A stretch of DNA of 64,000 nucleotides, from the NCBI RefSeq assembly GCF_001514305.1, contig NZ_KQ949110.1:40295-104294 (forward strand), written 5' to 3'. Origin of the DNA: Streptomyces dysideae. GTDB taxonomy: Bacteria > Actinomycetota > Actinomycetes > Streptomycetales > Streptomycetaceae. The first letter of the stretch is position 1. Every line of letters begins with the position of its first letter. Made by a program: the position numbers and the translations under genes. Positions 20,099 to 28,182 of this stretch are shown here, piece by piece. The notes under the pieces were generated by a model, which was not told the origin of the DNA, made no database searches, and saw nothing but the letters and a program-made list of their open reading frames with translations.

Positions 20099-20568
20099 GG
20101 CGCGACTCCGGGGGTGTGGGCGAGGGCACACCCGACGGCTGCCAGAAAGTGGGAGGCGGGGGTGTGGGCGAGCAAATGCTGGACTTCCTGGTCGAGGCGG
20201 TTGGCCTCGTCGCTGGCGTGTCGCGCCAGGGCTCGGTGGAGGGCGAGCTGCACGAAGCGGCGGGGCGGCTGTCCCGCGCGGTCGGCCGCGGCCCGGAGAA
20301 CCGTTTGTGTGACGGGCGGGAAGGCGACGTTGAGCAGGATCTGCCCGCTGGAGTCGGGGTAGTGCGTGGTGATCACGTCGATGGGCAACCGTCCGCCCAT
20401 CCGGTGACGTAGCCGGTTGAGGGCCTTGCCCGGGGTCTTGGCCGGCACCACGGTCATGAGATGGGTGGCGTCGTGGTTGGCTGCAAGCGGCATCGTGCGG
20501 GCGGCCTGCTGGAGTTCGGCGAGGGTGAGGGGTCTGGTCAGGGTGATGTCCAGGGCGTGGTGCGGCAT
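20092..20568 (-). CDS. Hypothetical protein, helicase operon
   Basis: A 158-residue protein with no recognised family. The N-terminal part begins MPHHALDITLTRPLTLAEL. A helical C-terminal region (PPRRFVQLALHRALARH, then a run with LDQEVQHLL) resembles small DNA-binding proteins of the ribbon-helix-helix kind, but this is only a resemblance. It starts 2 nt after the stop of the upstream zinc protein and overlaps the helicase start, so it is translationally linked to both. Confidence 0.65.
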   Translation of the reverse strand: MPHHALDITLTRPLTLAELQQAARTMPLAANHDATHLMTVVPAKTPGKALNRLRHRMGGRLPIDVITTHYPDSSGQILLNVAFPPVTQTVLRAAADRAGQPPRRFVQLALHRALARHASDEANRLDQEVQHLLAHTPASHFLAAVGCALAHTPGVAPC

Positions 20569-20570
20569 CG

Positions 20571-21419
20571 TCACGCCTTCCCGGGGCGGCCGGGCGTGGG
20601 GTGCGGCAGGCGGGTGTGGATGTGTTCCGTGTGCTGGAGGGGGTCGAAGATCTGCCATCCGGCCAGGGCGAGGTCGGCGGCGCCCGGGGTTGCGGCGTGG
20701 GCGGGGCAGCGTTGGGTGCGCCAGCGCAGCTGCTCGGTGTACGGCAGGCGGCTGAGGTCGTAGACGGCCATCAGAGCGGCGGGCAGGGCGAGTTGCCCGC
20801 GTTGGGGGCTGGTGGGCAGCAGGGTCCAGGCGCCTTGGGGGGTGTGGGGGGCAAGGACGGGCTGCGGGCAGCGGTGGCGCTGGCGGGTCTGGGCCACACA
20901 CCGGATGTCTTCGATGGGGGTCTCGGCGAGGTAGCGGCCCAGCAGCAGTTGCACGACGGGCCGGGTGGGACGGCCTGTCGTGCCGGCGGGCGATCCGCAG
21001 GCAGCGGCCGGGGTTGGGGTGAAGGCGCCGGTGTCGATCAGGCGGCGGGTGCGGACGGCGAGTTGGCGGCGTAGCGCCTGGATGTGCGGGCCGGCCGGGG
21101 CGGTGGGGGTGCGGTGGGGGCAGAGCACGGCGTGCGGGATGCGGCACCAGGCGCTGCCGTCGCCGTGCGGGAGGGCAATGCCGCTGCTCAGGTGCCAGCG
21201 GCAGGAGGCGGGCACGTGGGCGGTGGCCAGTTCCGCCGGGTGCAGGGCGATGGGCCGCTGGTCGGCGCGCGGGTGCCAGTCGATGCGGTGGCCGCACCCG
21301 CGGCAGCGGCCGCTCTGGCCGGTGCGCAGCAGCCGGCTGGGGCTGGTGGCGGCCACCCGCAGCGGGCGGCGCGGCTGGCGGGTGCGGGGGCTGCCGGTGG
21401 AGGCGGTGTTGGGGCGCAT
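20571..21419 (-). CDS. Zinc-ribbon-type protein (DUF6083-like)
   Basis: A 282-residue protein whose N-terminal half holds CRGCGHRIDWHPRADQRPI, followed by a spaced CRWHLSSGIA, WCRIPHAVLCPH series. This spacing of Cys and His fits a small zinc ribbon of the kind common in Streptomyces accessory loci (DUF6083-like). The second half (HRCPQPVLAPHTPQGAWTLL and onward) is not recognised. It is first of a three-gene minus-strand operon with a 158-aa protein and an SF1 helicase, which suggests a nucleic-acid-binding role. Confidence 0.65.
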   Translation of the reverse strand: MRPNTASTGSPRTRQPRRPLRVAATSPSRLLRTGQSGRCRGCGHRIDWHPRADQRPIALHPAELATAHVPASCRWHLSSGIALPHGDGSAWCRIPHAVLCPHRTPTAPAGPHIQALRRQLAVRTRRLIDTGAFTPTPAAACGSPAGTTGRPTRPVVQLLLGRYLAETPIEDIRCVAQTRQRHRCPQPVLAPHTPQGAWTLLPTSPQRGQLALPAALMAVYDLSRLPYTEQLRWRTQRCPAHAATPGAADLALAGWQIFDPLQHTEHIHTRLPHPTPGRPGKA

Positions 21420-21588
21420 GGCGGGACCGTGCCAGGCGCCACGCCGCGGTGACGGGGTGGGCGGGGGTGGTGTCCCCCGAACGGCCCAGCGGTATCGAAC
21501 TCCCGCGCGCCTGGGCGGACATGCGTTCTGCGGCTGCTCGCCGGTTCGGGTGATTCGTGTGTGGCTCAGGGCTGGGTGCGGCCGGGGG

Positions 21589-21852
21589 TCAGGAGCCGTT
21601 GAGCCCGGGCGGGGCGTGGTCGTTGCAGAGGGTGCCGAGCAGGTGCTCGATGGGGATGTCGAAGGCGTGGGCGAGGGCGTGCCAGGTGGTGACGCTGCCG
21701 GTGGTGCGGCCGTGCTCGAGGTCGATGAGGGTGCGCCGGGCCAGGCCGCTGCGGCGGGCGAGTTCGTCGAAGGTCCATCCGCGCTCGTTCCTCAGCTGCG
21801 CCAGCGTCACGCGCAGCGCGGTGAGGTCGGGGTCGGGCGGCAAGATCGTCAC
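21589..21852 (-). CDS. XRE-family transcriptional regulator
   Basis: An 87-residue single-domain helix-turn-helix protein: LRNERGWTFDELARRSGL, then RRTLIDLEHGRTTGSVTTW and AFDIPIEHLLGTL. The GTG at 21852 is chosen because the domain begins directly after it; upstream sequence in the same frame is non-protein-like. It is divergent from a Cys-rich gene at 22046, and the 193 bp between them hold two perfect palindromes that are good operator candidates. Confidence 0.82.
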   Translation of the reverse strand: MTILPPDPDLTALRVTLAQLRNERGWTFDELARRSGLARRTLIDLEHGRTTGSVTTWHALAHAFDIPIEHLLGTLCNDHAPPGLNGS

Positions 21853-21887
21853 TCCACCATCCGACGGTGCAGGACCCTGCCCTGTCA

Positions 21888-21960
21888 GTGCAGACTTCTG
21901 CACTATCTGCGCAGGTGGGCCCTGCCGCCGCGGCCGCTGCGCGAGTGCAGAGATCTGCAC
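21888..21960. promoter_or_regulatory. Two palindromic operators in a divergent promoter
   Basis: Two 16-bp perfect inverted repeats of the form GTGCAGA-NN-TCTGCAC lie at 21888-21903 and 21945-21960, centres 57 bp apart. A weaker related element (GTGCAGG..CCTGC) lies at about 21867. They sit between the XRE gene and the divergent Cys-rich gene. The simplest reading is that the XRE protein binds them as a dimer and controls both directions. Confidence 0.7.
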
Positions 21961-22045
21961 TACGGTGCGGCCGACTCCCGCTTGCGCCTGCCGGGAGAAC
22001 CCCCCGCCCCGGCGGCACAGACTCAGACGGGAGGGCGACGAGCCG

Positions 22046-23059
22046 ATGCGGCTTTCCGGTACGCATGCCGCGATGCGACGCATCTGGACGGTGCAACTGC
22101 GCCCGCAGCCGGGCGGACCGACTCTGGCCTGCCCGCACTGCCCCACGCACAACCACCCACTGCAGGCCGCCTCCGCACGGTCGGCCGCCCTGACCCATCT
22201 GGCACGCCACGCCCGCGCCGACGCACTGCCCCGGCACCTGCGCACCTGTCAGTGCCGGGCACGGGGCTGCCACTGGCACCCCCGCCACCGCGGCTGCTCA
22301 GGTCCGGTACTCCTCGCGCTGACCTGCGACCGCGGCGGCCGCGCGTGGCGGCTGGCCGATGCCTGCGCCGCATGCGCGGCCGCCATGAGCCACACCGCCA
22401 TCGTGCCCCCCACACTGCTGAACGCCGGCCGCACCCAGTCCGCCTCCGGCAAAACACGGCCCGCGCGCAGTACGCCGCCGTACGGGCCGGGCGAGCAGCA
22501 ACGGGTGCGGGAGATGCTCACCTATCTCGCCGCCGCACTGCCCCGGTTCTCCTCCCCCACCGCCCGGCTGCTGGCCCTGCAGTGCGCCCTGCGCGCCGAC
22601 CGCCAGGGGCGCGTCCGGCTGCCGGGGGGCTTCCTGCGCGGCATGCGGCTGCACGGCCGCACGGAACTGTGGCAGGAGCTGGAGCACGCCGGCTGGCTGC
22701 ACTGCCCGACCGGCAAGCACTCCCGCCTGGAGGCGCAGCTGCTCGATGCCGCCGTGCTCGGCCAGGCCCCCGGGCGCACCGCACGGCTCCGCGCCGCCCA
22801 ATGGGCGCTGCACCCCGCCCCGTTGACCGTCCCGCCCGCCCTGCCACCGGCCGCGCAGCTGACCACGCTCGTGCTGGCCGCTCACACCCGGGCCGGTGCG
22901 GGCCGCACCGACCTGGACGTCCTCGCCCGCCTGTGCGGACAGTCACCCCAGCAGACGGAGGACCTTCTCGACCGGCTGGTCCGCACACGCCTCCTGGCCG
23001 CCTGGCACCACCGGGACAACGACGAGATTTCCTGGCACCTGCCTGAGCACCGGGAATGA
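22046..23059 (+). CDS. Cys-rich protein with C-terminal winged helix
   Basis: A 337-residue protein not assigned to a known family. The N-terminal third has several Cys/His pairs (CPHCPTHNH, CQCRARGCHWHPRHRGC, CAACAAAMSH), suggesting two zinc-binding modules. The C-terminal ~65 residues (LDVLARLCGQSPQQTEDLL, RLVRTRLLAAWHH) look like a winged helix. ATG 22046 is preceded by GGGAGG with 9-nt spacing; earlier in-frame starts lie in non-coding-like sequence. It is probably regulated by the divergent XRE protein through the shared operators. A sequence-specific DNA-binding role is inferred. Confidence 0.7.
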   Translation: MRLSGTHAAMRRIWTVQLRPQPGGPTLACPHCPTHNHPLQAASARSAALTHLARHARADALPRHLRTCQCRARGCHWHPRHRGCSGPVLLALTCDRGGRAWRLADACAACAAAMSHTAIVPPTLLNAGRTQSASGKTRPARSTPPYGPGEQQRVREMLTYLAAALPRFSSPTARLLALQCALRADRQGRVRLPGGFLRGMRLHGRTELWQELEHAGWLHCPTGKHSRLEAQLLDAAVLGQAPGRTARLRAAQWALHPAPLTVPPALPPAAQLTTLVLAAHTRAGAGRTDLDVLARLCGQSPQQTEDLLDRLVRTRLLAAWHHRDNDEISWHLPEHRE

Positions 23060-23076
23060 CTGAGCAGCAGCAGCCC

Positions 23077-23097
23077 GCCCGGCACGGCGTGCCGGGC
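23077..23097. terminator. Convergent-gene terminator hairpin
   Basis: A perfect 10-bp inverted repeat (GCCCGGCACG with its complement, one central base) begins 17 nt after the stop at 23059. It lies between the plus-strand Cys-rich gene and the minus-strand tpg, so it could stop transcription from both sides. No poly-T tract follows. Confidence 0.6.
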
Positions 23098-23324
23098 ACG
23101 CTGCGCGTCGGCCATAGCCCGATGGCATTCAGCGTCCTCGGTGCTCTTCGGCGGGAGGGCAGGCCCCCGGCCTGCGGGGACAGGAGAGAGGCAGGACTTG
23201 CGAAGGCCGATGCAGTTGTCGAGGTGTCCGTTGTCCGTCCGTCCCCGTTCCGGAGAGGAGGTCCCGTCTCTAACTGCGCAGGTCGCGCGGGCGAGCAACC
23301 CGGGCGGTACGACAGCGATGTGGG

Positions 23325-23879
23325 TTAGAAGTCGAGTTCGACGTAGTCGATGTCGGTGAAGGCCACCTGCAGGCCGGGGGCGCGCCGTCCGCGGTCTTTG
23401 AAGTAGATCTCCTGCAGGCCTTCGGCAGCGATCTCTTGGAGCTGTTGGTCGGTGGCGCCGGCGGCGTGGGCGTCGAAGAGGCGGGCGGCGTAGGCGGGCG
23501 GCAGCTGCTGGGTGATCAGGCGGATGCGGGCGTCGTCGGTGGTGCCGGGGGCGGCGGTGAAGCCGAACCGGGCGCGCGTTTCGATGACGATGCCGCCGGT
23601 GGTCGCGGCCTGTTTCTTGGCCCGTTCACGCACCCGGGGCTGCCAGCGCCGGCGTACCTCGTCCGCGAGGCGTGCGGCGAGGTCCGGGCGTGGCTGCTTG
23701 ATCTGGCCTTTCAGGTAGCGCTCGACGGTGCGCTGGGAGATGCCCAGCGCTTGGGCTGCGGCCCGGGTGCCCTTGGCGCTTTTGACGAGGAACCGCATCT
23801 GGGCCTGGGGGGACTTGGGCGGGTGCCGGGTGAAGGTGCTGGTGGTGGCTTTGTCGAGGCTGTCGCCGAAGATGCCCAT
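23325..23879 (-). CDS. tpg: Telomere terminal protein Tpg
   Basis: A 184-residue protein that matches Streptomyces terminal proteins in length and layout. It begins GDSLDKATTSTFTRHPPKS, has an internal helix-turn-helix (AAQALGISQRTVERYL, residues 41-56) and a segment ending APGTTDDARIR. Residue 114 is a threonine; Thr114 is the residue reported to carry the 5' end of the chromosome in characterised Tpg proteins. Tpg primes end-patching DNA synthesis and stays covalently attached to the telomere. It lies 10 bp downstream of tap on the same strand, the standard tap-tpg operon. Its presence implies that this DNA is, or was, on a linear replicon. Confidence 0.93.
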   Translation of the reverse strand: MGIFGDSLDKATTSTFTRHPPKSPQAQMRFLVKSAKGTRAAAQALGISQRTVERYLKGQIKQPRPDLAARLADEVRRRWQPRVRERAKKQAATTGGIVIETRARFGFTAAPGTTDDARIRLITQQLPPAYAARLFDAHAAGATDQQLQEIAAEGLQEIYFKDRGRRAPGLQVAFTDIDYVELDF

Positions 23880-23889
23880 CGCGGCCCGC

Positions 23890-25989
23890 CTATTCTCCGC
23901 CCGCGGCGGCGTCGGTGCCTTTGATGTGCCGGGCTGGGTTGTGGCCCTCGTCCAGCATCTGCACGGCCCACATCAAGGGCTGGGTGCCTTCGTGCTTGAC
24001 CATGCCCGGCGATACGCCGAGGCGGAAGCCGCCGGGCAGCGGCTTGTCATCCGGGGTGCGTGGCAGGAAGTCCAGCGGGCTTGGCCCGTTGGAGAGGTAG
24101 ACGGCGCAGTCGGACAGGACCGCGATGGGGAACAGCCCGACGCTTGCGAGTGTGAGCATTTTGCGGTGCATGTTGATGCGGGCTGCGGCGATGACGGCGG
24201 CGCGGATGTCGGGTCGCCAGGTGGGGCGTTCCAGGGCGGGCCAGCGCTGGCCGGGCCGGTATCCGGCGCCCTGTGGGCGCTCCCTCAGTTTGCCGATCCC
24301 GCCCTTGACGGTGGCCTTGATGGCGGAGAGTACGGCGGCCTGGGCGGGGTCGGTGGGCTTGTGGTGGTCCATGGCGGTGAGGAAGTCCGCCTCGGGCAGG
24401 TGGGAGGTGACGCCGAGTTGCTCCATGGTGGTCAGGTAGGCGTCGCGCAGGCGGGTGTACCAGGGGTCCAAGTACGGGCCGTTGTCGGGCCGCAGGTATG
24501 CCTCGAGCGGTGTGACGGTGTGGCCGAGTTCGGTGGCGTAGGCGAGGGTGGGGGTCGCGTACCAGGCGGGTCCCTCGGGTCGGGTGCCGTTGGGGGTGAA
24601 CGGGTTGGGCAGGCGCGCATCGAAGTCGATGTGGGAGAGGTCCACCAGCCAGCTGCCGGGCAGGGACTTGTCGAAGGCCGGAGCCGTGACGTGGACCGGT
24701 GCGCCGAGGCCGACGGTCAGCCGGTTGACGGCCGCGGCGAAGGCCATATTGACGTCGATGCCGACCGCGAACGGCCTGGCGCATTCGGCATCGGTGAGGA
24801 GTTCCGGGTCGCGGATCCATTCGCAGGCTTCCTCGTCGAGGACCTCGGCCGGAATGCGCTGGTGCCCGCGCGGGTACAGGGCGGCGACCACGGGATGCTC
24901 GTCGGGGGCCTCCGGCGGCGCCGGGTCGACCGCGGCGGTGAGCGAGCCGGGGCCTGGGCCCGAGGCCCAGGTGCCGGTGGCGGGGTCCTTGACGGGGCGG
25001 GTGGGCGGGCGCAGCGCGGTCATCAGTTCCAGGCCGCAGACGGCCGCGGAACCGCGCGGGGTGATCACGCGCGTGGCGTAGTCCCCGAGGATCTGGGCCA
25101 GTTCGGGGGCCGGCCGTTGGTGGGCGCTGCCCCAGGTGCGGGTGTCGAGTGCGCCCCAGGGCAGGACGGCCAGCTGCACGCACTGGCGTCGGCCGTCGTG
25201 GGCGGGCCGGTAGATGCGCGCCCAGGGGCCGAGGCCGCGCCGGGTCAACTGCCACTTCGCGGCGGTGATCTGACGTACCACCGGGTGGGTCTCGGGCAGC
25301 CGCAGGCCCCGGCGGTCTTCCAGGGCGGGGGGCAGGCCGAGGCGGGCGGTGGCCTCATCGGTGAGGACGATCAGTGGATCGGAGTCCTTGCCGTGGCGGT
25401 GCAGCCGCTCGGCGCCGAGCCCGGACTCCTTCACTGCCCAGTCGACCAGCTGCGGGAGCGTGGCCGCGGGGCAGTCCAGCAGCACTCCGTCCGGGCAGTA
25501 CGCGATGCCGTGACCGTCCAGCACCGCCAGCGGCCCGTTCGGGAACGGTGCATCGGCAGCAGGCGCGGCTGTCTTCGGCCGGGCCGGGCGCCGCATCACC
25601 GGCCGGCGTGATGCGTCCTGGGCCGGGGGTGCCGTACGCGGAGCCGTCACAGGGCCCTGTGCTGCCGGGATCGACCGGGCAGAGGGCGGCTCCGGTGGCG
25701 CGGGCCTGCTGCCGGGAGGCGGGGCGGGTGCGGGATGGCGCTGGGCGAGGCCCTCGAGCAGCCTGTGGTAGGCCTCGAGGCGCTCCCCCTTCGGCTCGGC
25801 GCGGCCGGCCTCCCACGCCTGAATGCTCGGCACGCGCGTGCCGAGAGCCTGGGCGATGGCCGCCTGGGTCAGCCCGGCGGCCTCGCGCAGCCGCACCCGC
25901 TCGGCCGGGATGGGCAGCACGGTGCCGCCGTCGACGGCGGCGAGCAGCGAGTCGACGGCGGCGAACAGTTCCTGGGGCTGGTCCGTCAT
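23890..25989 (-). CDS. tap: Telomere-associated protein Tap
   Basis: A 699-residue protein of the Streptomyces Tap family, close to the ~740-residue length of the known ones. An XRE-type helix-turn-helix lies at about residues 28-75 (LREAAGLTQAAIAQALGTR, then IQAWEAGRAEPKGERLEAY), then a P/A-rich linker, then the conserved core starting FPNGPLAVLDGHGIAYCPDG near residue 150. Tap binds single-stranded telomere 3' overhangs and recruits Tpg to the ends. It lies between a small HTH gene (11 bp upstream) and tpg (10 bp downstream), apparently one operon. A truncated second tap lies at 43.7-44.4 kb. Confidence 0.92.
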   Translation of the reverse strand: MTDQPQELFAAVDSLLAAVDGGTVLPIPAERVRLREAAGLTQAAIAQALGTRVPSIQAWEAGRAEPKGERLEAYHRLLEGLAQRHPAPAPPPGSRPAPPEPPSARSIPAAQGPVTAPRTAPPAQDASRRPVMRRPARPKTAAPAADAPFPNGPLAVLDGHGIAYCPDGVLLDCPAATLPQLVDWAVKESGLGAERLHRHGKDSDPLIVLTDEATARLGLPPALEDRRGLRLPETHPVVRQITAAKWQLTRRGLGPWARIYRPAHDGRRQCVQLAVLPWGALDTRTWGSAHQRPAPELAQILGDYATRVITPRGSAAVCGLELMTALRPPTRPVKDPATGTWASGPGPGSLTAAVDPAPPEAPDEHPVVAALYPRGHQRIPAEVLDEEACEWIRDPELLTDAECARPFAVGIDVNMAFAAAVNRLTVGLGAPVHVTAPAFDKSLPGSWLVDLSHIDFDARLPNPFTPNGTRPEGPAWYATPTLAYATELGHTVTPLEAYLRPDNGPYLDPWYTRLRDAYLTTMEQLGVTSHLPEADFLTAMDHHKPTDPAQAAVLSAIKATVKGGIGKLRERPQGAGYRPGQRWPALERPTWRPDIRAAVIAAARINMHRKMLTLASVGLFPIAVLSDCAVYLSNGPSPLDFLPRTPDDKPLPGGFRLGVSPGMVKHEGTQPLMWAVQMLDEGHNPARHIKGTDAAAGGE

Positions 25990-26000
25990 CTGCGCACCCC

Positions 26001-26387
26001 CTACCTGACGCCCTGGCGGATCTCTTCGAGGCGGGTCATCAGCCGCTGATAGCGCTGCGAGGCGGCCTGGGAGGAGTTCAGATCCTGATGCCGGGCGATC
26101 TGCCGCCAGTCCATGCCGCGGCGCCTGGCCTCGATGACCACCTGGGCTTCCAGCCGGTCCAGCTGATGGCGCATGCCCTCGAACAGGCCGAGCGCCGCAC
26201 CCACATCGTCCAAGGTCACGTCCACCGCCTGTCCACCGCTTTGCTGATGGTCGGCGGCCACCCTCAACAGCCGCCCCAGCAACGCCGCGTCCTGCTCCAG
26301 ACGGCGCGCCGGCGCCCAGTGGGCGGCGGGGTCCTCCGCGAGCGCGGACAACCGCCGGCGGGCCTCGTCGTGAACATCATGCGCCAT
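26001..26387 (-). CDS. Small helical/HTH protein, tap-tpg operon
   Basis: A 128-residue soluble helical protein. The C-terminal third (GMDWRQIARHQDLNSSQAASQRY) reads like a helix-turn-helix of the sigma-region-4 type. It starts at ATG 26387 and ends 11 bp before tap, so it is probably co-transcribed with tap and tpg. A perfect 11-bp inverted repeat lies 25 bp upstream of its start and may be its own operator. It may be a regulator of telomere-replication genes; this is inferred from position only. Confidence 0.65.
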   Translation of the reverse strand: MAHDVHDEARRRLSALAEDPAAHWAPARRLEQDAALLGRLLRVAADHQQSGGQAVDVTLDDVGAALGLFEGMRHQLDRLEAQVVIEARRRGMDWRQIARHQDLNSSQAASQRYQRLMTRLEEIRQGVR

Positions 26388-26411
26388 GCCGCCATTCTAC
26401 CCCAATGACTC

Positions 26412-26438
26412 AATGAAACAACGTATTGTTGTTTCATT
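26412..26438. promoter_or_regulatory. Palindromic operator upstream of tap operon
   Basis: A perfect 11-bp inverted repeat, AATGAAACAAC / GTTGTTTCATT, with a 5-bp centre, lies 25 bp upstream of the first gene of the tap-tpg operon. It is strikingly AT-rich for this genome, which suits a promoter-operator region. Confidence 0.65.
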
Positions 26439-26832
26439 TTCTTCCGCAGGATGGTCGGAGGGCGAGCCTCCTGCCACTTGGGGAACCATGGGGACAGTCC
26501 TGTTCAAGAGGGGACACCGGATGCACTCCTGCAGATCTCTCGCCGCATCCGTGCTGTCGGCCCGGGCTGCAAGCTGTGCGAGATCCTGATCACCATGGTG
26601 CGAGGGTCCGTCCGTCGGAGGTTCGGAGTCGCCTGAGGCGCAGGGTTAAGGCCGGACCGCCTACACCGATTTGTCGACCACCTCGGGCCAAGTTCCTGTC
26701 TTCGCCGTGGGGGCCGACAGTCCAGCATGTACGCAGCAAAAGCAGCGGCCCGTTCTTGGTACGCACCTGGTCGAGTTGTTCGCGAGGCACGTCATTGGGA
26801 ACCACTCGGAGATACATTGAGTCATCTCACAC
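26439..26832. other. No gene seen
   Basis: About 390 bp between the tap operon and the membrane protein gene. Frames here are short and of poor protein quality. The region presumably holds the promoter of the membrane protein, but no clear promoter motif was found. Confidence 0.4.
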
Positions 26833-27651
26833 GTGCTCACCCGACTCATGGCGCGATGGCGCCGGACTCCGCGCAGCGTCAAGCGGACTGCCCTCGTCGG
26901 CATCCCACTGGGAGGACTTGGCTTTCTTGCCGGCCTGGCGGCCGAAGCCCACGGTTTCTGGGATAACCACGCCTTCCTCACAAACGTCGCCTCAAGCCTG
27001 GTGTGCTTCTTCTTTGCGCTTCCAGTAGCGCTTTTGGTCATCAACGAGTTGCAGCAGCACCTTTCGCAGGCGGCCGCAGAGCACCGGGCGCGCCAGCGCG
27101 CCTCACTGGCAGGCCGGAACATGGTGGACACGGTGATGGCACCCTTCAGCGTCGCGGATCCGGCACAGGTCAGGGCCGAGCTACTGGCGATCAAGGCGTT
27201 GCACCACGAGATGCGGGCCCAGTTTCCTGCACCGGCACCGCACGTACTGGCCACGCCTGGTCCGATTCCCGCCCAGCACTACCAGAACAAGCTGATCGAA
27301 CGTAACCGGCGTCTCGAGGCGCTGACGGGCATCCCCGTCTCCTATCATGCGGCCACCACCAATTGGACTGGCGGCATTATCGAAAGCTGGGGTCAGTGCC
27401 AGAGTGCGCAGGCCATCGCTGCCGACTGCGGCCTGCAGTGGCCGGAGCGAGCCACCGCTATCACACTGGCCGGAGAGTTGCCGCGTCTCGGCCGCGGCCC
27501 TCAGGAGGCCTTCCGCGCCGTGCCGTTTACGCACGCACCGGACGAAGCCTGGTCACGGAGGAAGGCCGAACTTCCCGAGGTCGACCGTTGGATTGACGCA
27601 ATGGTCGCGATCCTGGATGTGCTGCCCGGCTTGCGGCTTGCTCCTCAATAG
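26833..27651 (+). CDS. Two-TM membrane protein of unknown function
   Basis: A 272-residue protein. An arginine/lysine-rich N-terminus (WRRTPRSVKR) precedes two hydrophobic helices (ALVGIPLGGLGFLAGLAA and NVASSLVCFFFALPVALLVI, about residues 20-38 and 49-68), followed by a long soluble helical domain. The cationic start predicts that the N-terminus is cytoplasmic, so the large domain is probably cytoplasmic too. GTG 26833 or ATG 26848 could be the start. No family is recognised. Small two-TM proteins of this shape are frequent in Streptomyces accessory regions. Confidence 0.65.
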   Translation: MLTRLMARWRRTPRSVKRTALVGIPLGGLGFLAGLAAEAHGFWDNHAFLTNVASSLVCFFFALPVALLVINELQQHLSQAAAEHRARQRASLAGRNMVDTVMAPFSVADPAQVRAELLAIKALHHEMRAQFPAPAPHVLATPGPIPAQHYQNKLIERNRRLEALTGIPVSYHAATTNWTGGIIESWGQCQSAQAIAADCGLQWPERATAITLAGELPRLGRGPQEAFRAVPFTHAPDEAWSRRKAELPEVDRWIDAMVAILDVLPGLRLAPQ

Positions 27652-27689
27652 GGGCACAGTCGGCGCTCGGAAGCTGTTCTGCGATCATG

Positions 27690-27920
27690 CTACCCGGGTC
27701 TCTGTTGGCCGAGGAAGTACTGCGGTGCGGTGTGCGGACGGCGCAGGTAGGCCGTGTTCGGCAACCAGTTCCTGAACGATCCGCACAGGTCCCGCAGCAG
27801 GGTGCGGACTTCGTCCTCGCCCCAGGTGTACTCACGCTGGTAGTAGTCGATCTCATAGGTCACATCACGGAACAGCTCCCACAGACTGAAGCCCTGGGAC
27901 CTGATCTCGTCCGAACCCAT
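27690..27920 (-). pseudogene. 5' fragment of a DUF262-domain gene
   Basis: A 76-codon frame from ATG 27920 encodes the start of a DUF262 (GmrS-type ParB-like NTPase) domain: FSLWELFRDVTYEIDYYQRE, then YTWGEDEVRTLLRDL and PQYFLG. Full-length family members run to hundreds of residues. Here homology stops directly after YFLG at about 27707, followed by QQRPG and a stop. The break looks like an insertion or deletion junction. The full-length gene would have been a type IV restriction-like defence protein. Confidence 0.7.
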
Positions 27921-28182
27921 GCCACCACTCCCCCACCGTCGGCCCGCCGTCCATGGTCCCAACTCCGTCCCGCGCCGTACAGACAGCGCACGGTCGTCGT
28001 ACCGTCTCCCACCCGGCCCGGGAAGTGACCGTCGTACTCGCACGCACTGCGTGTACCGTGCTGGCCGGGGCGACCTCGCTCCTGGTACTCCAAGCCCGGC
28101 AGGCGCTACTGAACGGCGCCTCCCCGCTCGTCCGTACTGGGCCACCCACAGGCGGGTTTCGCTCCTGCCGGGGGCGGTGCGG

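Noticed and set aside
23728..25611. A 627-residue frame antisense to tap.
   Set aside because: It is G/V/R-rich and featureless, while the other strand has an unmistakable Tap protein.
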